Under the pieces are notes generated by a model. The model saw only the letters and a program-made list of their open reading frames with translations. It ran no database searches and was not told the origin of the DNA. 37,017 bases of DNA from CAWHMN01 sp051001135 (GTDB taxonomy: Bacteria > Acidobacteriota > Terriglobia > Terriglobales > Acidobacteriaceae): the NCBI GenBank assembly GCA_051001135.1, contig JBPCNO010000185.1, positions 1-37,017 of the forward strand, read 5' to 3'. Made by a program: the position numbers and the translations under genes. Below are positions 7,936 through 14,230 of this stretch, in pieces. Position 1 is the first letter of the stretch, and every line of letters starts with the position of its first letter.

Positions 7936-9483
7936 CTAGGAGAGGACGTGGAAGTGCTGGGCCGATGGCAGCGCCGGATCCCAGACCGGGAGCTCGAGCT
8001 CCGGCATGGGTTTGGATTGAAAGAGCCTGCGGGAGTACTTGGCCATCACGCGGGCCCAGGTGTTGGCCTTCTTGCGGCGAGCGCTGTCAGTCGATATACC
8101 GGTACCGGCATACATCTGGCGATAGAGCTTCGACAGCACGATGAATCCCATGCGGGCTCGCAGCGTAGGTGTGCAGGCAGAGCGCCGCCAGATCTCCTTG
8201 AAGGTGTAGAAGCGGTCCCATACGCCCTGCGTGCGGTCGCGGATCTCATCGGTGCTCATGAGCGGGTGCGGCGTAAACATCTTGGGCCGGATGCTGGAGG
8301 GGATGAGCCAGTAGCGGGTGATGGGTATGCCATCGATGAGCGTCGGGTTCTTCGCCTGTTCTTTCTCCCAGCGGATGAAATCGACGGTGCCGGGGAAGGG
8401 CGTCATCATGACGAACTGGGCGAAGGTGACGGACTTCAGCGCCAGATCGGCGGTGGCCTCAAAGGTGCTGGGCTTGTCCGTGGGGAGCCCGAAGATGAAG
8501 GAGCCGAGCACGTGCACACCGTGGTCGCGGAAGGTCCGCAACTGCTCGACCAGCCGGTCGCCGGAGTAGTTGAAATCCTTGAAGACGGCCTTCAGGCCCT
8601 CGGGGGTGACGGCCTCGACGCCGACCAGGGCGCCCTTGATGTTGGCCTTGCGCATGGCGTCCAGGAATTCGGTATCCTCGGCGGCTTCCATGGTGATCTG
8701 GGTGAAAAAGACCATGTTCGAGGGAAGCTTGGCCAGCTCGGCCATCAAAGCGAAGCGCTCGTTGCGGATGCCTTCGAGCTCCTCCACCTTGGCCACATTG
8801 TTCTGCTGGCGCGCCAGGCGGAGATCGGTGAGCGTGACGGGATAGAAGTTGTCGTCGGCCAGCGCAATGAAACGAAAGCCCTTGCGCCGCAGATCGACGA
8901 TCTCGCCGATGACGCTCTTGAAGTCACGCTGGCGCGGCTTCTGACCGTCGGTACGCCAGACGGAGCAAAAGGAGCAATGCTTGGGGCAGCCGCGCACCGT
9001 CTGTACGGAGGCCCACATATACTTGTCGGCCGAGATCAGATCCCAGCGGGCGGGCACGAAGCTGTCGCCGGAGATCCGGCCGCCTTCGTAGAGTGGACGG
9101 GGTGCGCCGGCGGTGCAGTCCTCCAGCACCTGGGCCCAGATGCGATCGCCATCGCCGGTGACCACGGCGTGCGCGGCTCCGCGCTCGAAGGACTCCTCCG
9201 AATAGAGGGTGGCGTGGATGCCGCCAAAGATGACCCAGGCACCGCGTTCGCGCGCCAGGCGGCCCACCTCATAACCGCGCAGCGCGTTACCGGTATGGAT
9301 GCTGATACCGACGATGTCTCCGGATTCGATCGTATCGGGTAGGAGCTGTTCGAGACTCTCGTCAACCAAGATGGGATCGCCATAGGATCGGGGGGTGGCG
9401 GCAGCAAGAACGAAGAGCCAACGGGGGGTAATGACTGCAGTTCCAAAAGATTTGTCACTTGGATTGATGAGGTGGACCTTCAA
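7936..9483 (-). CDS. B12-binding-domain radical SAM protein
   Basis: The 515-residue product has an N-terminal cobalamin-binding Rossmann-like domain (about 1-130; VHLINPSD, DIVGISIHTGNAL, WVIFGGIHATL). A radical SAM domain follows with the 4Fe-4S motif CPKHCSFC (C166, C170, C173), a DDNFY strand (210-214) and GSFIFGLPTD (327-336). The C-terminal 100 residues are basic and helical. Members of this architecture methylate or join unactivated carbons in hopanoids, lipids, (bacterio)chlorophyll precursors or natural products; the substrate here is unknown. The start is probably TTG at 9483, which directly precedes the conserved KVHLINP strand and follows GGAAAGG by about ten bases. An in-frame ATG at 9528 would add 15 non-conserved residues and has no ribosome-binding site. 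The aldolase gene lies 113 bp upstream and the CADD-like gene 109 bp downstream. Confidence 0.87.
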   Translation of the reverse strand: MKVHLINPSDKSFGTAVITPRWLFVLAAATPRSYGDPILVDESLEQLLPDTIESGDIVGISIHTGNALRGYEVGRLARERGAWVIFGGIHATLYSEESFERGAAHAVVTGDGDRIWAQVLEDCTAGAPRPLYEGGRISGDSFVPARWDLISADKYMWASVQTVRGCPKHCSFCSVWRTDGQKPRQRDFKSVIGEIVDLRRKGFRFIALADDNFYPVTLTDLRLARQQNNVAKVEELEGIRNERFALMAELAKLPSNMVFFTQITMEAAEDTEFLDAMRKANIKGALVGVEAVTPEGLKAVFKDFNYSGDRLVEQLRTFRDHGVHVLGSFIFGLPTDKPSTFEATADLALKSVTFAQFVMMTPFPGTVDFIRWEKEQAKNPTLIDGIPITRYWLIPSSIRPKMFTPHPLMSTDEIRDRTQGVWDRFYTFKEIWRRSACTPTLRARMGFIVLSKLYRQMYAGTGISTDSARRKKANTWARVMAKYSRRLFQSKPMPELELPVWDPALPSAQHFHVLS

Positions 9484-9596
9484 CGTATGTGGCCTTTCCT
9501 GGCACGGTTGGGCGCAAACGGCCGCCATGTGTCAGTTAGATGACGAATGCAGGGTGGCGAGAACGTGGCGGCTGCTTATTATCGGAGTACCACACG

Positions 9597-10292
9597 TTAG
9601 TTAGCGTCCCTGGCGGAGGGTGGTGCGCTGTTGCGCTGGTAGCGGGAGCGCGCCTCGAAGAGTTCTGAGAGCGCGTCACTGGCCAGGGGCTTACCGCAGC
9701 CAAGCTGCCGGGCAACCAGGCAGATGCGCGCGAAGTGCTCCACTGTCTCCATGCGCATGAAGGCATCGAGCAGGGTGGGGCCGTGCGCAACTACGCCGTG
9801 GTTGGCCATCAGGATGGCGTCGTGGCCCTGAATGTAGGGGGCCAGGCTATTGGCTAACTGCGCCGAGCCGGTGGTGGCATAGGGCGCGAGCGGGACGCAG
9901 CCCAGTGTCATCACGATTTCAGAGCAGAGAGGTTCGTCCAGCGCCAGGCCGGACGAAGCAAAGGCCGTGGCGGTGGGCGGATGTGCGTGCACCACGGCGG
10001 AGACATCGCTGCGCTGCTGGTAAATGGCCAGATGCATGCCGATCTCGCTGGTGACCGGACGGGTGCCGGAGAGCTGCGTCCCATTCAGCGTGACCACGAC
10101 CATATCCTGCGCGCGCAGCAGGGACTTGCTGCAGCCCGTGGGCGTGGCTAGGATGCGTTCCTCATCCAGCCGTACCGACAGGTTGCCCGACGTCCCCGGA
10201 ACAAAGCCCAGGCGCGAAAGCCAGCGGGAGTGCTTGGCCAATTGTCGGCGCAGATCGCTCTCTGCCTTGTCAACCGGCATGCATGCGTCCAT
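9597..10292 (-). CDS. Class II aldolase/adducin family protein
   Basis: The 231-residue cytoplasmic protein has the complete zinc site of L-fuculose-1-phosphate aldolase-type enzymes: E83 (SEIGMH), H102 and H104 (VHAHPPTA) and H165 (MANHGVVAHG). The glycine-rich GTSGNLSVR phosphate-binding segment (33-41) is also present. These enzymes cleave or form C-C bonds of sugar phosphates, or act as epimerases or decarboxylases; the substrate cannot be read from sequence. The ATG at 10292 follows GAGGGG at suitable spacing. It opens a same-strand run with the radical SAM and CADD-like genes. Confidence 0.88.
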   Translation of the reverse strand: MDACMPVDKAESDLRRQLAKHSRWLSRLGFVPGTSGNLSVRLDEERILATPTGCSKSLLRAQDMVVVTLNGTQLSGTRPVTSEIGMHLAIYQQRSDVSAVVHAHPPTATAFASSGLALDEPLCSEIVMTLGCVPLAPYATTGSAQLANSLAPYIQGHDAILMANHGVVAHGPTLLDAFMRMETVEHFARICLVARQLGCGKPLASDALSELFEARSRYQRNSAPPSARDAN

Positions 10293-10362
10293 AGTTCGCC
10301 CCTCGAAGTGCGCGGCTCAGACTAGCAAAAGTAAGAGGAACGGTAAAGATGTCCCCTGAGGT

Positions 10363-10455
10363 TCATCGCTTGCGCGGTCTGATACGGATCAACGTCTCTC
10401 GCAGCTCTTCGGCAGTGTCGGCGTTTTTCGAGTCCGAAGAGCAACCCCTGAGCAT
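10363..10455 (-). CDS. Possible 30-codon ORF
   Basis: The ATG at 10455 is preceded by GAGAGGG five bases upstream. The frame encodes a short basic peptide ending in LRETLIRIRPRKR. The same frame is open up to the stop codon of the small membrane ORF at 10498, so this may be a separate small gene or the tail of a longer protein interrupted by TAG. No homologue is recognised. The rest of the gap 10293-10497 shows no gene. Confidence 0.25.
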   Translation of the reverse strand: MLRGCSSDSKNADTAEELRETLIRIRPRKR

Positions 10456-10497
10456 GCTGACCCTCTCAGGCGAAAGCATTGCAATGCGATCAGACGG

Positions 10498-10803
10498 CTA
10501 GCACTTGAGGACGCAGCCAACCAGCAGCGGAGGCATGCGGGTGCAACTGGGAGAGAGGAGTGGGATGCGCTTCCAATGAGGCCTCGCCGTGTGATCCAGG
10601 AGGAGTGTGCCAGAGACGAGAGGTGTGCCGGAAACGAATGCGCCGGCAAACAGGGTCGTCAAGAGAAGGATGGCGAGTAAGTAGGTGCGGTTGGTGATGT
10701 GGGGCAGGTCGGCCAGGGGGGCGATGCAGATGGTCAGCACGCACAGAGTGCAAACCAGAGCAGCGGCGATACGGAGAATCCTGACCATCTTGTAAAGAAT
10801 CAT
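10498..10803 (-). CDS. Small hypothetical membrane protein
   Basis: The 101-residue product has two likely membrane helices, about residues 9-30 (LRIAAALVCTLCVLTICIAPL) and 41-60 (YLLAILLLTTLFAGAF), then a short polar tail. No family is recognised. No convincing ribosome-binding site precedes the ATG at 10803 or the internal ATG at 10788, so the exact start is unclear. A small hairpin GGGTAA-GGAGGA-TTACCC lies just upstream (10820-10837). It is 92 bp downstream of the ABC ATPase gene and may be the last gene of the mla-like operon. In-frame coding continues after its TAG stop. Confidence 0.45.
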   Translation of the reverse strand: MILYKMVRILRIAAALVCTLCVLTICIAPLADLPHITNRTYLLAILLLTTLFAGAFVSGTPLVSGTLLLDHTARPHWKRIPLLSPSCTRMPPLLVGCVLKC

Positions 10804-10895
10804 ACACGCCGAGGCGGCATGGGTAAGGAGGATTACCCGCTGTTGCTAGCAGTGCCTGACCTCGCCTGCTTACCCGGCCGCACATGGGGAGCAAT

Positions 10896-11735
10896 TTAGC
10901 TGAGATATTCCTTGATGAATGGATCGTTGGAGTGGACGAGGTCGTGCGTCGAGCCATCGAAGATGAGCTTGCCTTCGTTGAGCAGCAGGAAGCTGGTGTC
11001 GGGATCCGCCTCGCCTTTAGGCAGCGGCTCCATGTGGTTGGTCTCTTTGTTAAAGCGATAGGTGGCCAGGGTAAAGGCGTCCTGCAGGCGATGGGTGATG
11101 AGCAGCGAACTGGTCTTGTAGACATCCCGCTGCTTGATGACGAGCTCGATGATATTGGTCGAGGTGATCGGGTCCAGACCGCCGGTGGGCGAGTCGTAGA
11201 GCAGCAGGTTGGGCTTGTTGACGATCGCCCGTGCAATCGCCACCCGGCGGCGCATACCGCCCGATAGCTCCGACGGCATCATGTCCATCGTCTGTTCAAG
11301 TTCGACGAAACGCAGGACCTCGCGAACCCGCTCGTCGATCTCTTTGTCTGGCATGTGTTCTTCCATCAGGCGAAAGCCTACGTTGTCGCGCACGTCCAGC
11401 GAATCGAACAGCGCGCCCTCCTGGAAGACCATGCCGATGCCGGCCCGCAGCGCGAAGATGTCGTTCTCGTGCATGGCGCTGATCTCATTGCCGAAGACGG
11501 TGATGCGGCCGGAGTCGGGTTTGAAGAGGCCATCGGCCAGCTTGAGCAGCACGCTCTTGCCGCCGCCGGCCGGCCCCAGCAGCACCCGCGTCTCGCCGAC
11601 CTCGATCTTGAACGAGATGTTCTGCAACACGGGCTGGCGGTCAAAGCCAATCGAGACATCTTCGAAGATGACGACCGGCTCGCCCGGGGTGGGTTCGAAG
11701 CGCTGCTCCTGCTGCTCGTCGAGGGCTGTGGGCAT
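10896..11735 (-). CDS. MlaF/MkL-like ABC transporter ATP-binding protein
   Basis: The 279-residue protein would power a lipid-transport ABC complex with the MlaE-like permease encoded just upstream. Walker A is GPAGGGKS (54-61), the Q-loop is Q105, the signature is LSGGM (157-161), Walker B is LLLYD (177-181), the D-loop is GLDP (186-189) and the H-loop histidine is H215. The residue after the Walker B aspartate is serine (YDSPTGGLDP) instead of the catalytic glutamate usual in ABC ATPases. A stretch of about 24 residues (226-249) between the H-loop helix and the last strands looks like an insertion relative to Proteobacterial MlaF. No MCE (MlaD) gene is present in the window. ATG 11735 has AGGA about 11 bases upstream. 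Confidence 0.87.
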   Translation of the reverse strand: MPTALDEQQEQRFEPTPGEPVVIFEDVSIGFDRQPVLQNISFKIEVGETRVLLGPAGGGKSVLLKLADGLFKPDSGRITVFGNEISAMHENDIFALRAGIGMVFQEGALFDSLDVRDNVGFRLMEEHMPDKEIDERVREVLRFVELEQTMDMMPSELSGGMRRRVAIARAIVNKPNLLLYDSPTGGLDPITSTNIIELVIKQRDVYKTSSLLITHRLQDAFTLATYRFNKETNHMEPLPKGEADPDTSFLLLNEGKLIFDGSTHDLVHSNDPFIKEYLS

Positions 11736-11873
11736 GAACCAGCTTTCCTGTCCGTGTGGCTGGAGGCCCGTTTCCTGGCCCCCGGTGCTCGCAGCCGATC
11801 GCTAAGGACCGGCTGCGGAATACATGCGTTGCGCGATCACAGTATCAGGAAAACTGACCTGCCGATCGAGGAC

Positions 11874-11918
11874 CGAGCGAGCGAAGATCTAGCGACCGAA
11901 GACCTAGCGACCGAAGAC
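11874..11918 (-). repeat. 15-bp tandem repeat across the mlaE-like stop codon
   Basis: CTAGCGACCGAAGAC occurs at 11889-11903 and 11904-11918, with a degenerate third copy at 11874-11888. Read on the minus strand, each perfect unit encodes Val-Phe-Gly-Arg-stop, so the end of the permease gene including its TAG has been duplicated downstream. Confidence 0.85.
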
Positions 11919-12683
11919 ACCGATCATGAAGCGGCTGATGATGAAATCGACGACGATGATGAGCACGGAGGAGACGACGACCGCCTGCGTGGTAGATCGG
12001 CCTACCCCCTGCGTGCCGCCACGCGTGGTCATGCCGAAGTAGCAGCCGACCGTGGCGATGATGAAGCCGAAGAAGAGCGGCTTGACCAGGCCTTGAAGGA
12101 CATCGGGGTAGCGCAATGATTGATACGCGGTGTGGAAGTACTGAGATCCGTCCTGGCCCAGCAGGAAGATGGCAACGAATGCCCCACCCAGAGTACCCAC
12201 TGTGTCCGAGATGACGGTGAGAAAGAAGGACATGATCACGGTGGCGACCAGCCGCGGCACCACCAATTTTTTAATCGGATCGGTGCCGAGGGCGCGCATG
12301 GCGTCGATCTGTTCTGTCACCATCATGGAGCCAAGCTCGGAGGCCATGCCGGAGGCGTTGCGGCCCGAGACCATGAGGCTGGTGAGCACCGGGCCGAGCT
12401 CCTTGATCATGGAGAGCGAGACCAGTGTGCCGGTGATCGCAGTGGCGCCGAACTGAGCGAGCGATGAGGCCGATTGCAAGGCGAGCACCGCACCGGTGAA
12501 AAAGCCGGTGAGGATGACGATGGGCAGCGAGCCGACCCCGATGATGTCCGCCTGGGTGAAGATGTCGTTCAGATAGTGGGGCCGCCGAAAGATATTGGAG
12601 ATGGAGCGGCCGGAGATGATGGCGTAGTCCTGTACGGAGCTCACGCTTTTCTTGGCGGCACTATCGAGCGAGGTGATGGGCAT
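11904..12683 (-). CDS. MlaE-family ABC transporter permease
   Basis: The 259-residue inner-membrane protein is the permease of an Mla/MCE-type lipid-transport system. Family features are the amphipathic N-terminus, the first core helix VGSLPIVILTGFFTGAVLALQ (50-70, listed as two parts: VGSLPIVIL and TGFFTGAVLALQ), the cytoplasmic loop IKELGPVLTSLMVSGR (93-108), the EQIDAMRALGTDP motif (124-136), and three later membrane segments. Upstream on the same strand lies the NtrC-type regulator (110 bp gap) and downstream the MlaF-like ATPase (168 bp gap). No clear ribosome-binding site is seen before ATG 12683. The 3' end carries a tandem duplication of the last codons and stop. Confidence 0.9.
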   Translation of the reverse strand: MPITSLDSAAKKSVSSVQDYAIISGRSISNIFRRPHYLNDIFTQADIIGVGSLPIVILTGFFTGAVLALQSASSLAQFGATAITGTLVSLSMIKELGPVLTSLMVSGRNASGMASELGSMMVTEQIDAMRALGTDPIKKLVVPRLVATVIMSFFLTVISDTVGTLGGAFVAIFLLGQDGSQYFHTAYQSLRYPDVLQGLVKPLFFGFIIATVGCYFGMTTRGGTQGVGRSTTQAVVVSSVLIIVVDFIISRFMIGVFGR

Positions 12684-12793
12684 GTAGGGATTTTAGATGG
12701 GCGGCCCGTCCGCGCAGACGCATGCTGAACGCAAAAAGATGGTTCAGCCGCGAATTCTGCTTCTGCGATCGTTTCCGGAGTCCACCCCGTCTC

Positions 12794-14230
12794 TCACTCC
12801 TTGATCTTTTTGCGGATCTCGATGTTCAAGCGTTTGATCTTCTGATTCAAGGTGGAGAGCGGGATGCGGAACTGCTCGGCGGCTTCGGTCTGGTTCCAGT
12901 TGGAGCGTTCGAGCTTGTCGATGATGATGCGGCGCTCGATGTCTTCCAGAATGTCGAACAGCGAGGCGTTGGGGCTGTGTTCGAGCAGCGAGGAAGAGTA
13001 GGAACGGCCGGTGAGATGGCCGGGCAGCAGATCGACGCCGATGATGGGCGATGACGAGAGCACCACGCCGCGCTCGATGATGTGTTCCAGTTCGCGGACA
13101 TTTCCAGGCCAGTCGTAATCCACCAGCACCCGCATGGCGTCGGGGGTGATGCGGCGCAGCGGCAGCTCGTTTTCATCGGAGAAGCGCTGGAGGAAGTGGG
13201 CGACCAACGGTGGAATATCTTCGCGCCGGGAGCGCAGCGGCGGCAGCTCCAGGGTGATGACGTTGAGGCGATAGTAGAGGTCTTCGCGAAACTTGCCTTC
13301 GCGGACTGCCTGGCGCAGGTCGAGATTCGTCGCGGCGACGATGCGCACATCGACCTGTATCTCCTGGATGCCGCCCAGGTGCATGAAGCGCTTGTCCTGC
13401 AGCACGCGCAGGATCTTGGCCTGCGTGTCTGTGGCCATGGTGCCGATCTCGTCCAGAAACAGGGTGCCGGTGTGCGCGACTTCAAACAGGCCCTTCTTCG
13501 CGGTGGCGGCGGAGGTGAAGGCGCCTTTCACATGGCCGAAGAGAGTGGATTCCAGCAACTCCGTGGGCACGGCGCCGGTATTCACGGCGACGAAGGGCTT
13601 GTCCCGGCGGGGCGAGTTGGCGTGCAGCGCCTTGGCGATGAGCTCTTTGCCGGTGCCGCTCTCGCCCTGGATCAGCACGGTCGAGCGGGAGGGCGCGACC
13701 TGCGCGACCAGATCGAAGGTGCGCAGCATGGGGTCGCTTTTGCCGATGATGTTTTCGAAGTTGTAGCGCTGCTTGAGCGCCCGCTTGAGCTGGACGTTCT
13801 CCTCTTCGGCGCGGCGACGCAGCACCGCCGCGCGGATGTCGGCCAGCAGTTTTTCGTTTTCCCACGGCTTCTGGACGAAGTTCTGGGCGCCGGCATGGAT
13901 GGCATCCACCACGTTGCCCACCGTTCCGTAGGCGGTGATCATGATGACGGGAAGGTCCGGCTGTTTGAGCAGAATGCGCGGCAGCAGGTCGATGCCGTTC
14001 TGCCCCGGCAGAGCCAGGTCGAGCAGGACCAGGTCGTAGGTGTTGGCGTCGATCTTGTCCAGACCGCGCGGTCCGTCCGGCGCCATATCCACGGTGTAGC
14101 CTTCGAGCGCCAGCAGCGTCTCGAGCGATTCGCGGATCGCGGACTCGTCGTCGATGATGAGGATGCGGGCCGAGGCCTGTCCTGCCGCACCGGTGGAGAC
14201 GCCCGGCAAGGTAACGGTTGCTTCAGACAT
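12794..14230 (-). CDS. Sigma-54-dependent NtrC-type response regulator
   Basis: The 478-residue protein has a receiver domain (about 22-138; acidic pair D27/D28, phosphoacceptor D71 in LLDLALPG, K121), an AAA+ sigma-54 interaction domain (about 160-390) and a Fis-type HTH (about 445-468). Walker A is GESGTGKE (189-196), Walker B is LFLDEI (257-262), and the sensor region WPGNVREL (374-381) is intact. The sigma-54 contact loop reads GAFTSA (236-241) instead of GAFTGA. Its start codon overlaps the 3' end of the kinase gene by eight bases, so the two form a translationally coupled pair. It probably activates sigma-54 promoters in response to the kinase. The target genes are unknown, though the mlaE-like gene follows 110 bp downstream. 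Confidence 0.94.
   Translation of the reverse strand: MSEATVTLPGVSTGAAGQASARILIIDDESAIRESLETLLALEGYTVDMAPDGPRGLDKIDANTYDLVLLDLALPGQNGIDLLPRILLKQPDLPVIMITAYGTVGNVVDAIHAGAQNFVQKPWENEKLLADIRAAVLRRRAEEENVQLKRALKQRYNFENIIGKSDPMLRTFDLVAQVAPSRSTVLIQGESGTGKELIAKALHANSPRRDKPFVAVNTGAVPTELLESTLFGHVKGAFTSAATAKKGLFEVAHTGTLFLDEIGTMATDTQAKILRVLQDKRFMHLGGIQEIQVDVRIVAATNLDLRQAVREGKFREDLYYRLNVITLELPPLRSRREDIPPLVAHFLQRFSDENELPLRRITPDAMRVLVDYDWPGNVRELEHIIERGVVLSSSPIIGVDLLPGHLTGRSYSSSLLEHSPNASLFDILEDIERRIIIDKLERSNWNQTEAAEQFRIPLSTLNQKIKRLNIEIRKKIKE

Noticed and set aside
7948..9342. 464-codon plus-strand frame opposite the radical SAM gene
   Set aside because: The minus-strand frame carries the B12 and radical SAM motifs. 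The plus frame is low-complexity and is a by-product of codon bias.
10428..10478. Glycine-riboswitch-like core on the plus strand (CCGAAGAGCAA, 18 bases, CTCTCAGGCGAAAG)
   Set aside because: The spacing matches the aptamer core, but the 5' GGAGAG strand and the 3' GGAC segment are missing and no plus-strand gene follows. The same bases form a plausible minus-strand reading frame. A covariance-model search would settle it.
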